A stretch of 64,000 nt of DNA from Hygrocybe punicea (lineage: Eukaryota > Basidiomycota > Agaricomycetes > Agaricales > Hygrophoraceae): contig OY744473.1 in the NCBI GenBank assembly GCA_963556145.1, positions 372,001 to 436,000 on the forward strand, in the 5' to 3' direction. The stretch's first letter is position 1; the number at the start of each line of letters is the position of its first letter. Made by a program: the position numbers and the translations under genes. Under the pieces are notes generated by a model that made no database searches, had not been told where the DNA came from, and saw only the letters and a list, made by a program, of their open reading frames with translations. Below, piece by piece: positions 46,095-57,267 of the stretch.

Positions 46095-49000
46095 ATGCCT
46101 CCTCGACGTGGAGCCAAAAAGTCCAAGACGACTGCCTTTGCAAATGGCGCGCTTCAAACATCCTTCCGAATTCAAGGTAGATATTTCACTTTTAAACCCA
46201 CTCATATACGGTGCTGACATTCTCATACATATCCAGTACCTCAACCGTCCACTCCAACTCCTGAACCGATCCATCGAGACAAAGGAAAGGGCAAGGCCGT
46301 TGAAGTAGACATCGACGATCCCTTTGGTCCCGGCTTTCTATCAAGACCTACCAACCCAGCCATTACACCGATTCGACAGGTGGGGCCTGCGATATTGGAC
46401 CGTGCTCGGCGAAGGGTTCTTTCTGCAAAAGCTAATGACCCAAACAACGCAGCAGCAGCTGTCGATATTCTATTTACACCATCTCCTTGCTCACGCCGTC
46501 GTCGTCAACAAAGGAAGACGCCTGTCGCAGCTTCTTCTCGCAACCCACCCAACTTATTCTCTTCTGGCAGCCCAATCATACCCATTCGACAAGTCACATT
46601 CCGATTACCATCGAGTTCTCCCAGTGATGGTCCCTTCACCTCACTTTCACCTCCACAAGCCTCAACTTCACAGCAACCTTCACTCCCACTCTTTGACCTA
46701 GCAACTGCTACGTCCACGTCCTCACCAACGTCGCCGGTGTCGCCGGTGTCAACGTCCAGCTCTAAGTCTAGTGGGTCAGAATCCAACCATAACCCACGGC
46801 CACCTGCAGCAAATCCGGCAACTCGTTCATCGCGAACGAATGGTCCCGCAGGCAACAAGTCTCGTCACATCGCATCGGACGTGTGGACTTTCTTCGAAAA
46901 GATGGGAAACCAGTATAGTTGCATGTTCTGCGGGTATGTGTTTCCACATCCTAGTTATTATATGATGCTGAACGACTTGAATAGAAATATCCATGCAACG
47001 AATCCAAGCTATAAGATTACCAAATTTAGTGTCAAGACATCCACCGGGACTATTCGCCATCACTTGATAGAGGAACACATGAATGTTTGGGTGTCTGGTT
47101 GTGACGAGTTGGGCATCAAGATAAAGGCAAAGAGTGCCCAGGCTGCCCTGGATGGATATCGAAAGGGTAAAGGGCAACCAACGGGACGGATGCCGCAAGA
47201 ACGCACATCGTACTCGAGGGAAGCTTTCGTTGACGCAATCATCGAGTTCATTGTCGGCGATGATCAGGTATATTTTTCGATTGTTTTATATTCCTGTATT
47301 GATGAGATATCATTATTTTAGTCAATCAATGTTGTCGAATCACCGCATCTGCGGGCAATTTTCCTCATGCTTCGAGAAGAACTTCGGGAGTCGGATATTC
47401 CTGGCAGGACTACGATCCGTAAACGCATTGAAGAGACGCTTCAAGAACATTTAGATCAACTAAGTAAAGACATGCAGGTCAGAGCGGCTGCTACCTGCAT
47501 TTTGACTATTCTTGTTAATAAAGGAACAGCACTCATTAGGGAAGATTTCATTCACAATGGATATGTGGTCCGATCCGAATCGTTCTCCTTTCATGGCTAT
47601 CACGGCTCATTGGATCCAATCGCATACTGAAGAAACCCCCACTGGCCGTCAACACATTCTCAGATTACGTTCCGACTTGGTGGGATTTCATCGTGTTCCT
47701 GGGCGACATGATGGCGAGCATCTCGCCCATGTATTCATATACGTTACTGATCGGCTTATGATTACTCACAAGGTATTCAATATTCAAAGTTTCTTCGTAT
47801 TCTCGTTGACCCTCATCCTCTCAGATTGGATGGATTACCCTCGACAATGCCTCAAACAATGATACGTTCATGGCCATATTAGAGCGTGAACTTCGGCGAC
47901 GGAAAATCAAATTTGACAAAATTGAGTGTCGAATTAGGTAGGTGACATGATTTTGTTGCTGCACCATAAGTACTAATACTCTTTACCTCCAGATGTTTCC
48001 CCCACATCGTCAACCTTGCTTGCAAGGCTGTGCTAGCGGCAATCACCAATCTCGACTATGTGGCTGAAACCGCTGACGACTTTTACCCTGCAAACTTCTT
48101 GGAAGGGATTGACCGAGATCCAATTGCAACTGTCCGATCTCTCATTCGTGCAGTATGTCTCTCTCTTGCTATCTTGTGCAGCAACTTACCTTTTGATGCG
48201 AAAACATTAATTTATACTAGATCCGATCATCTTCTCTGCGCCGACAGTATTTTTCATCCTTGTTTGAGAGATTAGAGCAGAAGGAACTTCAGCTTCTGCG
48301 TGACATGGAAGTGAGGTGGTCTTCAACATTACTCATGATTGAACGAGCCATTGATCTTCAAGAGGTATTTTTTATTTTTTATTTCGTGGCCAATATTTGA
48401 CGTGGTTATCTAGGTTCTTGACACCTTCCTCGAAAGCCGGGAATTTTCTGAACTGCACAAGTTCCAGCTCCGTGATTCCGACTGGAACGCTCTTCGAAAA
48501 TTTCAATCTATTCTCCAGGTGAGTGTATTTGATTGTTCCTTTTCTATATAATGTATTATCATTGTCAGATTCCACATGCCTTCCAACAAATGTTATCACA
48601 TGAGAAGACTCCAACATTATGTCACGCCGTACCTGCATTTGAAGCGATGCTCAATGTCTGGAAAGTACATCAAGAGCAGAATCCGGAAACTTCTGAAATC
48701 GTCCAGAAGGGGATCGACAAACTTGAATTATATAGTAGCCGAACGGACATGGTCCCTGCTTACACACTGGCCATGAGTCTGTATCTAACTAATTTTTTGC
48801 TTTTGCTGACGGTTTTTTTCCAGTTCTAGATCCATCCATCAAATTGACGTGGCTCGAGGAGTACATGCCAGAGCGAGTTGATTGGGCCAAAGATTTATTT
48901 ATTAATGCCGTATGTACCAATAATATTTCCGCTTTTATCACCTGAATTACTCTATCTTACATAGCTTCGCCCGTATGACCCTACTACTGGAACCGAGGGC

Positions 49001-49547
49001 CCTGTAGTAAATGCAGAACCACCTGCAGTCCTGCCACGTCCCACTGCGAGAGACATCCTCGGCCTCAACCGTATTCGAGGTCACTCAGTTGTGCAACGGG
49101 CAATAGAAGTCGAGGCCGCAGCTTACCTTCGCGATACACAGCCAACAACAAAGAGTCTGACATACTGGCAGGTATGTGAGGCCGATGACAGATGTATCCA
49201 TTTCATGCTAAACATAGTTGGACAAGGAAAATCAACTTCGCTATCCGAGAATTTTTTCTCTCGCCATGGACATTTTACCGATACAAGCTTCGGCAGTGCC
49301 TTGTGAAAGAGTGTTTTCGTCAAGCAAGGAAACTATGACTGCACGACGGAATCGCATTTCACCTGAATTAATGGAAGCCCTTCAACTTTTGAAGTATTCC
49401 ATTCGGCAGGGAAGAGGTCTCAATTTTACGGATGGTCTGGATTGGGGTCAGGAGCTTCATGAGTTGGAGACTTACGATGATGCACAGATGCAGCTCCCAG
49501 AAGATGTCAACTCATTCATTCAGTCTCTTACAGAAAAACTTCAGTAG
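46095..49547 (+). CDS. hAT-family transposase
   Basis: About a dozen exons starting MPPRRGAKKSKTTAFANGAL at 46095. After a Ser/Pro-rich region comes a BED-type zinc finger (SCMFCG, then TGTIRHHLIEEH; about 46915-47085). The catalytic core has FTMDMWSDPNRSP (first Asp, about 47550), GWITLDNASNND (second Asp, about 47830), CFPHIVNLACKAVL and EVRWSSTLLMIERAI. The C-terminal dimerisation domain is recognisable: YPRIFSLAMDILPIQASAVP, CERVFSSSKETMTARRNRIS and MEALQLLKYSIRQ, ending LQ at 49547. All junctions examined can be spliced GT-AG without loss of frame. The gene lies inside a 9.3-kb element with perfect TSDs and converges on the 846-aa gene with a 121-bp gap. Confidence 0.88.
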
Positions 49548-49668
49548 AAATATAAATTTTATTATGAAACGAAGGGACACAAGAACATCACGTAAATAAT
49601 GTGGTCGACGTGGATGGTAAGACAAATGTACACGATACAAGGAAAAACAATGAAACGAGACCAACAAA

Positions 49669-52261
49669 CTACGGAAATGTCTCGCCTTCTATGAACCGGC
49701 CCGCTACCTCATGTATCTTCTGAGCCAAACGCAGTGACCTTCCATGCCTCGGAAGAGATTCATACCACTTTCCAGCAGTCCGACATGGGGCCTTGTTCTG
49801 CTGGATGAGTTCGAGACGTTTCTGAAACCAGTCCTCGGCAGCGGGAGTCCAGTGGCCAACATTGAAAAGGCTCTTCTGCCAAGTTGAGTGCTTTGGCCAC
49901 CAGGAAAGATGGGAGACCTGTTGGTTCGATCCTACATCACGTTGACTTAACGCATGGCTGACGAATCCAGAGAGGGTACCCACCAGTATACACCCTATAT
50001 ACGCCACATATGAGGTCAAGCTCATCTTCACCGAGGTGATTGTCACAGAAAGTAGTGCCATCCGCAAAATGGAAGACTTGCCCACGAGAGAAGGCTGCAC
50101 TAGAGGGGCCAGTAAGAACCCGTCCAGGGCCAACGAATTCCATCGCGAGGCGCCAGACAATACCACCCTTGAGGATTGCTTCACGTGCATGTGGAGAACG
50201 TAGAAAATGGTCTCGAGCCGCTTCATAAGCGGCATAATCAGCAGCATCAGGCTGGTAGCCAACTGCACGCACACCGAGAGATATGGGGGGTGGTGGAGGG
50301 CCTGTCGATGGAGGTGGGTGTGAAAAGGCAGGGCAAGGATTGAGGGTATTGAAGGGGATTCCGCGTTCCGCAAGATACCGAACAGCTTCTGTGATATCCC
50401 TACACGATCGGAGGCATTGCAGAGCGGTGACCGGACTATCTACTGTAAGCAGCCAATCAATATTCGCAGTAGCACTCGTGGACCCGACAAAATATATATT
50501 TTGATCTCTATTGTTCATCATCTCCCTCCGCTCAATTGTCAGATAATGTTCCTGTCGTTCACGCAATGGAAAAAGGCTCGACGAACTGAGATCCCATGGC
50601 ATAGCTGATAACCCGTCCACTGGTCCATCGATCAGACGTGCGACGAAGTCGAAGATTGGGCCCTTGTATTTAGTAGCCACTTGAGGGTGAGGGTCCTGCA
50701 AAATATTAAGGGTCCGGTCCCATTCGGTATTTGATGGCGTAGGACCGTCAGCGTAGGCGGTGTCATCCCAATCGAATCCAAAGCGATCATAAAGACGGCA
50801 GTCAAGGGTAGTCGTAAATTTAGGAGCAGCGGCATCCGTGTGGCGATCGCCGACACCATGAATGGACAGCACATCTCGCTGCCAGTGTTCCGCAGGAAGT
50901 GGACCCGCAGGTATTGTTTGGCTATTGATTTGATCAGCAGGTTGCCTCGCCTCACCTTCTTCCAAGGTGGGATCGTCATATTCACCGTCGTAGTCGTCGT
51001 TACCGAATGGGTCTTCGTTGTCTGGCGCGTCGGGGTTAAATTCGGTACAGACGTCCCATTCCCTATCAAAGGCATTATATCGCATATGTTCCGGCGGCTT
51101 TTCTTCCCACAGATCTTCTATCTCTCTGAAATTGACTCTCGTTCTGAGGCGAAAGCCATCCATTTCCAGCCAGCGGAAGACAGCAGCCCCTCTCTTCCCC
51201 GGTGCGCGAAAGCGTTCACCTTCCTTCTGACGAGCCAAGCGAGCGGCTGTTTCTTGTGCAGTCTCCATGGCAGCAATTTTCTCGTGGCGTACTGCTTGTC
51301 GAACAAAGAATTCCTGCCAAGTTTCTCCAAGTTTCTGGCGAGAGCCTGGGTTTGGCTTAGGGAACTTCTTGGAGGATGTTACATCAGTGGTAGGGCTAGG
51401 CGGTGGCGGAGACAACTGCTCCAACTGCCACTGCTGGCATGCAGCCTGGACTTGTGCATTATTGGGTAAGTAGTTTGCCACCTCGGGTTTGGGTGATACG
51501 CGTAGGGGCTTGTCGAGGGTGCTCCATATGAACCAGATAGGGATATCGACTCTGACGAGTCTTGGGATGTGTGCCAACCATTTGCATTGATGCACGTCAA
51601 TGACCACGCCTACTCTCGGAACGCTGTCGGTGAAGTCGGCGATCGGTGAATCCCGCAGTTGCTGGACCCACTCTGGGTGGACCTTGGTTTCGCTAGTGAG
51701 TATCTTCACCCAGTTGGGGTCGTCGCCATATGGGACATAGCTGGCTGTGAAAAATGAGATGGCCATCGAACACAGTCCCATCAACGGTATGAAAGCATCT
51801 CGGGACTTCATGGCACACTTTCGGGCTGAGTGTTCACGTGTATGAATGCGGAGGTAGCCGTATGTGTGAGGGACGGGGAAACATCTGTATTCAAGTGGAA
51901 AAAAGGCACCCGGGGCTTTTCCCAGTAATTCCCGAGCAACCACATAGAGAGAGGTTTCGAGATCGTGCCATTTTTCTCGGGTAGCAGCTGATAATTGGAA
52001 CCCACCACGGACGCGTTCGATAGATAGCGACTTGTAATCACAGACTAGACGCTGTATTAATGGGTGATCCCATCGTATCGAACGGGGCACAAATGGGAGC
52101 TGTGGAAGATCGTTGCGCGCCCAATTCGTTGTATAGGTCCACTCTGGCCCTGGATCATCACAGTCGAAATTGTGGTAACTGGGGAAGGCAGCTAAGGGAC
52201 CCGCATTTGGGGAGGTGATTACAAAGTTGTCGAGGATGAAGGTTTTGAAGGTCGACGGCAT
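49669..52261 (-). CDS. hAT-borne 846-aa protein of unknown function
   Basis: Two exons (52261-49984 and 49931-49669; 52-bp GT-AG intron) encode 846 aa from MPSTFKTFILDNFVITSPNA. The N-terminal ~270 residues look globular, with aromatic motifs (LEYRCFPVPHTYGYLRIH, GVVIDVHQCKWLAHIPRLVR, PIWFIWS). A Pro/Ser and acidic middle follows (FNPDAPDNEDPFGNDDYDGE). The C-terminal part includes KYKGPIFDFVARLIDGPVDG, a Pro run, and WWPKHSTWQKSLFNVGHWTP with WFQKRLELIQQNKAPCRTAG near the end. I recognise no enzyme motif, transmembrane segment or signal peptide. It is uninterrupted, which implies selection or recency. Its position inside the hAT TSDs makes it cargo or a transposition partner. Confidence 0.78.
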
Positions 52262-52349
52262 CTGACAGCAGTATTTGGGTTAATAGAATAGGTGCAAAAA
52301 AAAAGATACACACGGATAGGGATGCAAAGGAGCGGTGAAAGACGAAGTC

Positions 52350-52735
52350 AAAGAGCTCGCTGATACACTGTACGGGCCAACGAGAATAGATTGACCAATG
52401 GGAGCACCTGAGCCAAGGCCAATGGGAGCGTGGAGCTTGTTGATACTCAGTACAGGCGAACGAGAACGGCTAGAGCGATGGGAGCACCCGAGCCAAGACA
52501 CGCCTGGAGGCTGGAGCTCGCTTGTACTTTGTACAGGCGAGCGAGAATGGAACGAAGGAGTCTCGGAGGCCAAGAAGTTAGGGCAAGTCTGAGCCAAGAC
52601 GAACAACGATGGAATGCAAGAGTCTCTGAGCCAAGAGGTTAGGGCACGTCTGAGCCAAGATAAAAGCTCGCTAGTACTTTGTACAGGCGAACGATGAGTC
52701 GGGGAATGCTCACTTGTACTTTGTACGGGTGAGCA
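52350..52735 (+). repeat. right subterminal repeats of the hAT element
   Basis: Five degenerate copies of a GTACTTTGTACAGGCGAACGA-like motif near 52366, 52441, 52527, 52671 and 52713, interspersed with GAGCCAAGA and AATGGGAGCA motifs. They lie between the 846-aa gene and the right terminus. Confidence 0.65.
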
Positions 52736-52796
52736 ATGAACAAAACAGTAAATACAAACAACGGATCTGGCCGACCTGGGTCACCTGACAAATTTC

Positions 52797-52922
52797 CTTT
52801 TTTGGACGGTTAGCCGCGGCTTAGCCGTTGCCACAACGGTCCGGTCCGGCTAACAACCCATATATGGGTTAACCGTTGTTAGCCGTAGCCGAGCCGAGCC
52901 GGACCGAGCCGTGGCAACACTA
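52797..52922 (+). repeat. right terminal region of the hAT element
   Basis: TTAGCCG-rich stretch with the palindrome CCCATATATGGG, ending in the terminal inverted repeat at 52922. A diverged copy lies at 24675-24778. Confidence 0.75.
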
Positions 52923-53075
52923 TGTCAGACGGTGATGGACTGGTGAGGCGGATCGTCGCCAGGCGCCATCAGGCCGTTTGTAGTCTCGATTACGGTGGGA
53001 AGGGGTGCTGGGACCTGTCCTTTGTGTTAAGCCAATTCGTTGGTCAGCCTGTTGTCAAAGGGGGGGTTAAGACGG

Positions 53076-53200
53076 GGAGCATGCATGGTGCAAAACAGGA
53101 GCATGCGTGGTGCAAAGTAGGAGCATGCGTGGTGCAAAGTAGAAGCATGCATGGTGCAAAGTAGGAGCATGCGTGGTGCAAAACAGGAGCATGCGTGCAA
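53076..53200 (+). repeat. 22-bp tandem repeat, about 5.5 copies
   Basis: Unit GGAGCATGCGTGGTGCAAAGTA with minor variants (GCATGCATGG, AAAACA). Each copy holds the palindrome GCATGC. Units are contiguous without spacers, so this is a minisatellite and not a CRISPR. Confidence 0.9.
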
Positions 53201-53329
53201 ACGGGGGCACGGATGGCATAACGCGGGCGCATGCAATATGGGGGTGCGAGTGGCAGGTAATGGGCGATGTTCGTGGAATAGAGCGGAGAATCTTGATTAG
53301 CTGATGAATGGGAAACAGGTATGGGAGGG

Positions 53330-54170
53330 AGACTTACGCAGAAGTCCCTCTCATTGTCTCTGGTTCTGCGATCTTCCCAATAAACTTCTTCCCTGGTTTT
53401 GCGCATGATGTCTTCGTTAATGACGGCAATGTTATATGCACCTCGTGGCGAGGGTATGGTGAGGTGCCATAGTCAGCGTTGTCTGGCTTGGTAAAGCAGG
53501 AGTGCCTTCTGGTCTAATGTGTCACGGGAGGACCTGAATTCATGGACCTGCAAGTTGCCCCAGAAGGTGGCGAGCATGATGACGCGCTCAGCAGGCCATT
53601 CTGCTGCTTCCATGGCTAGTATCATTCTGGGTACAGCTTGACAGAAGTCCTCCCATGGTATGTCTTTGTCGTCGACGGCTTTTTTGGAGTGACGGGCGGC
53701 TGCCGCGGTGACCCAAGAAGTGGATCCATCGGGGTTTCGGGAAATTGCCATAGCATCGTCATCTACTGTCGTGCTAGTTTTCATGGCGTCATCTAGGCCA
53801 TCGTTGGTGTAGTACCATAATTCAATATATTGGCCTTTTTCCATCATTTTGGTGGCATAGTTGGAGGCGAAGACCGGCGCGATGGTGGGCATTGGTCGAT
53901 CGGGTATTGGGATGTATTTCGTCTTATTCTTCTTCATCGTGTCCTTACGGAGGGCCTCCTGTTCTTGAGCGAGCAGTAATGCTCGCTGTTCGGCGGCTTC
54001 CTGTTCGCGTAGTATCTCGTTTGCTTGTGCTGCAATGTCGTTCTGGTGCTGATCCTGCCATTGTTGCTTTTCCAGGTTGTTGCCGGCCCTCCAGACGTTG
54101 ACCAGAAGTAGGGCGGCTTGTTCGTCTGTGGTATTGGCATTGACGAAGGGGGCACGGACCAGTGCATACG
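53330..54170 (-). pseudogene. truncated transposon-associated protein (possibly Gag-like)
   Basis: Open on the minus strand from the junction at 54170 (YALVRAPFVNANTTDEQAAL) through a Glu/Gln coiled-coil-like segment (ILREQEAAEQRALLLAQEQE) and a globular part: NYATKMMEKGQYIELWYYTN, DGSTSWVTAAAARHSKKAV, WEDFCQAVPRMILAMEAAEW, VIMLATFWGNLQVHEFRSSR. A TGA after YQARQR (53473) interrupts an otherwise continuing frame (LWHLTIPSPRGAYNIAVINE, then EEVYWEDRRTRDNERDF). The 5' end is cut off by the 115-bp repeat. I know this protein type from repeat-rich agaric DNA but not its function; Gag-like is a guess. Confidence 0.5.
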
Positions 54171-54285
54171 TCTTAGATAGCGACGAGTGAAGGTGCGAGG
54201 CTGAGAGCCTTGGACCTTAACTCGCCCAATTCGTACATAGACTTAATTCTAATTTACCCTCGTTCCTCGTGTTTTTAGAAAGCAA
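54171..54285 (+). repeat. 115-bp direct repeat, copy 2
   Basis: Identical to 43219-43333. It ends AAAGCAA directly before the B2 leader CATTTGACTCATTGGG (54286), so it now forms the upstream region of gene B2. Confidence 0.87.
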
Positions 54286-54330
54286 CATTTGACTCATTGG
54301 GTCATTTAGAAGCTGCCATCTATTTTCATT

Positions 54331-55137
54331 ATGCACCTACACACATTCTTGGTGTCCGTCCTCGCCCTCTGGCTTGTGCCATACACCCAAGCGGGACGGG
54401 ACCGGCCGCCAAGTCAGAAGCAACGGGTGGACCCATACAGGCAAGCATATAAGGAAAGGCACGGTGCGCCGAGAGAGGGGCTGAAAGCATTTACGCCGCT
54501 GCAGCACCCAGTTTATGCTTGGGACGGTCCTTATTTCAATGCGCCGCCAAAGCAGACAGCGGAGCAACCGGCCCAACCATACGATGCCGGCATGCCACAC
54601 GCTACCGATGCCGAGAAAAAGACGCATGCCGGTCCTAGTCCAACTGAAATCTACCAGGGTTACTGCAACCGGTTGATAGCTGATCCGGGTCTTGGGAACG
54701 ATCCTAACTTCAGGAAGGAGATGGACAAGGCAAGGATTGTTTTCGTTGCCTTCAGGAAATGGTGGAGAGAGATTAAGGAGCAGCAACTCAAGAAAGCAAC
54801 TGAAGGATTCGAGGAAGCAGAAACTGTATTGAAGGCAGCATCACGTGCACAACGGAACACGGACCTAAGATTTGCTGTCTGTGCCGCCGAGGAAAAGTTG
54901 AAAACCATTACCCAGACCCAATACATGGAAGCAACTAAAGAATACGACGTCGCGACGGAACTGTTTCGCCGTTATGGCGCCTCGTTGGGCGAGCACCCAG
55001 GTTACGCCCTGGGGAAGATGGGCGAGGCAAAGGCCGATGCCGTTACCGCTGAGGAGGAAATGAGAGCGCTACGGAAGAGACTCAATTCAAGGGGGCACGC
55101 AGATAGTTATGCAATGAATTCGTGTATAACCCAATGA
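54331..55137 (+). CDS. gene B2: small secreted helical protein
   Basis: Single-exon 268-aa paralogue of B1. MHLHTFLVSVLALWLVPYTQ is the signal peptide. A proline-rich mature N-terminus (RDRPPSQKQRVDPYRQAYKE) leads to the shared core PTEIYQGYCNRLIADPGLGN and helical segments EMDKARIVFVAFRKWWREIK, EGFEEAETVLKAASRA and EAKADAVTAEEEMRALRKRL. Four cysteines are seen, none in a recognisable scaffold. The coding part is much more diverged from B1 than the nearby A1/A2 copies are from each other. Its upstream DNA is a transposon fragment (54171-54285), so its expression control has probably changed. Confidence 0.7.
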   Translation: MHLHTFLVSVLALWLVPYTQAGRDRPPSQKQRVDPYRQAYKERHGAPREGLKAFTPLQHPVYAWDGPYFNAPPKQTAEQPAQPYDAGMPHATDAEKKTHAGPSPTEIYQGYCNRLIADPGLGNDPNFRKEMDKARIVFVAFRKWWREIKEQQLKKATEGFEEAETVLKAASRAQRNTDLRFAVCAAEEKLKTITQTQYMEATKEYDVATELFRRYGASLGEHPGYALGKMGEAKADAVTAEEEMRALRKRLNSRGHADSYAMNSCITQ

Positions 55138-55493
55138 ATACGTACATATAACGCTTTCGTACTTATCTAATTATTAGTAATACTGTAATAATAATAATAA
55201 TAATAATAATATTGAATCGGCCTGTGCTCAAACCGGACCTCGCCATATTTCGATGATTGGGCAGCCACTGGCAGGCTGTACGACCTTGCACAACCATGGT
55301 CTTGGGTACCGTTCTCGTGGTTACCTGTCGCCGTCATCAAGTGCCGCTTCAAGCAGGCTGTTACTTACCGCCACAACTCCCACACTCACCTGGACACTCA
55401 CCGTCACGGTGACTGCCAGCCGTATATGAAGACAGTGACTGTTCTCGCCCTTCCACAACGCTGCAGTCACCTCCCTTGGTTTCAGCCTTCATC
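55138..55493. other. intergenic with (TAA)n microsatellite
   Basis: A run of about nine TAA triplets at roughly 55186-55212. The remainder is the upstream region of the aspartic protease; nothing else recognised. Confidence 0.6.
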
Positions 55494-57267
55494 ATGTTCT
55501 GCAAATCCTCTTTGTTCGTCGCTCTAACGCTCGGTCTGCTCGCAGTAGCGACTCCCTTCGAGAACTCTGCTCGCAGTGCAGTCCGCATCCCACTTCGCAA
55601 ACGCGCACGCCTCACCAAAGCTGACGGTACCTTCGATTTGGCTCGTGCGATCGAGCATACCGTCGCTGTCAAGAATAAGCACCGGCAGAACCTAATTAAC
55701 CTGGAGCGTAACATGGGCAAAGAAGCCTTCAACGTTGTAAGTTGTTTTTGACTGTTGCAAATCATCCTCGTCATGATGCGAATTCTTTATTTTAGGGCGC
55801 CGTCATCAAGGCATTGGCAGTTCTTCCCACCACGCATACAAAGCGCCAGTCCGAGTCGCTGACTGATGAACTGGACGATGAGGAGTGGGCTGGTACAATA
55901 TCTATCGGAACACCAGCACAAAATTTCCTAATAGATTTCGACAGTGTGTTTTTTTCTCCACGAATCTTGGCGGCGCTTATTTACGAAATACCCCCCAATA
56001 GCCGGTTCCTCCGACCTATGGGTTCCCTCCTCGTCTTGCACAAGTAACACCTGCTCCGCCAAGAAGAAGTATACAGCCTCCGACTCATCTACCAGTTCAG
56101 AGCAGCCAGGCACTTTTTCAATTCAGTACGGCGACGGCTCCACAGTTTCCGGTCCCATCTTCACCGACACCGGTACCTCTCGTTTCCATCTTCAAGGCTT
56201 GTCCAGCAACTAACCATTACCGTGACGTCTGACAGTCCAGGTGGCCGGAATCACCGTCACTAACCAAATATTCTCCCCCGTAACGTCCTTGTCCCCCAGC
56301 TTTAATAGTGACCCCATTGATGGGTGAGTCTCGCTCGCCCTTCTGCCTCGTCAAACCGCGTGGTGCTGACTGGTTTCTCGCGTTGGTCCTGCAGCCTCCT
56401 CGGCCTAGCCTTCCCCGCCATCTCCAATCTCGGCAAGGACCCCTTTTTCAACACCGCCACCAGCCAAAAGAAAGTGCTCTCCGGCGAATTTGGGTTCTTC
56501 CTTGCGAGCACTGGCTCAGAGCTCCATCTCGGCGGCACTAACAACGCGCTGTTCACCGGCGAGATCGAGTACCACGCTCTTTCATCCATGTCTGGGTTCT
56601 GGCAAATCGGCGGTGCCTCTGCGCTCGTCGGCTCCTCGACTGCCGTTTCAAATTTCGAAACCGTCATCGACTCTGGCACCACCATCATGTACGGGCCCCC
56701 ATCCGACGTCAGCATTTTCTATTCCAAGGTCCCAGGTTCCCAGCTGTTCGATGCCAGCAACGGCTTTTACTCATTCCCCTGTAACTCGCCCCCCGCCGTT
56801 TCATTCAGCTGGGGCGGTGTTTCGTGGTCCCTCACCGAGGAGAAGTACGTATCCCACCGGCCCCCCCCCTTCCCAATCTGCGTCTGTTGTTCTGAACGCC
56901 TTGTTTTTATGTAGCTTCAACCTTGGTGAAACCGAAACTGGCTCTGGCGAGTGTGTTGGTGCTCTAGCTGCTCAGGATATTGGTCTTGGCACCGGCGTCT
57001 GGCTCCTCGGTGACAGGTACGATTCGAATATCACAAGTAATTCTAAAACATTTGACATGATCTTTTTTTTTTTTCAAAATAAGCTGGATGAAGAATGTCT
57101 ACACTGCTTTCAACTTCGATACCAACTCTGTCGGATTTGCTGCCCTGAGGTCAGTTGTTTGGGTTTTGTGCTCGTTCCTGAATTTTATTTATTTGATTCA
57201 CATGCTTATATCATCACCAGTGATAGTGGTTGCAATAATACCGTTTCAGGGAGAAGCTCGAGTTTGA
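55494..57267 (+). CDS. secreted aspartic protease (peptidase family A1), paralogue
   Basis: Pepsin-fold endopeptidase homologous to the gene at 7010-8697. The start at 55494 gives a signal peptide (MFCKSSLFVALTLGLLAVAT), then a propeptide with RIPLRKRARLTKADGTFDL. Exons join FLIDFDT to GSSDLWVPSSSC (first catalytic Asp, about 55935-56020), FSIQYGDGSTVSG (flap, about 56120), LLGLAFPAISNLGKDPFFN, ETVIDSGTTIMYGP (second Asp, about 56660), NLGETETGSGECVG, VWLLGD and WMKNVYTAFNFDTNSVGFAA (about 57085-57145). All introns used are GT-AG. The 3' end is uncertain: read straight through it stops at 57267, but a last intron (donor at about 57149) could give another short tail. Otherwise it looks functional. 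Confidence 0.8.

Larger units (their letters stand above)
43595..52922 (+). mobile_element. autonomous hAT transposon, 9328 bp
   Basis: Inverted termini TAGTGTTGCCACGGCTCGGT (43595) and the complement ending at 52922, flanked by perfect 8-bp duplications TGTCAGAC (43587-43594 and 52923-52930). It encodes a hAT transposase (46095-49547), a convergent 846-aa protein (52261-49669) and holds a BCS1-like fragment. Subterminal regions carry many TTAGCCG motifs at both ends and spaced TTTGTACAGGCGA-type repeats on the right. Both genes seem intact, so recent activity is plausible. Confidence 0.93.

Noticed and set aside
50840..51469. 209-codon plus-strand frame
   Set aside because: Antisense of the 846-aa hAT-borne gene; no family resemblance.
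53076..53200. Possible CRISPR-like array
   Set aside because: Units are contiguous with no spacers and the genome is eukaryotic.
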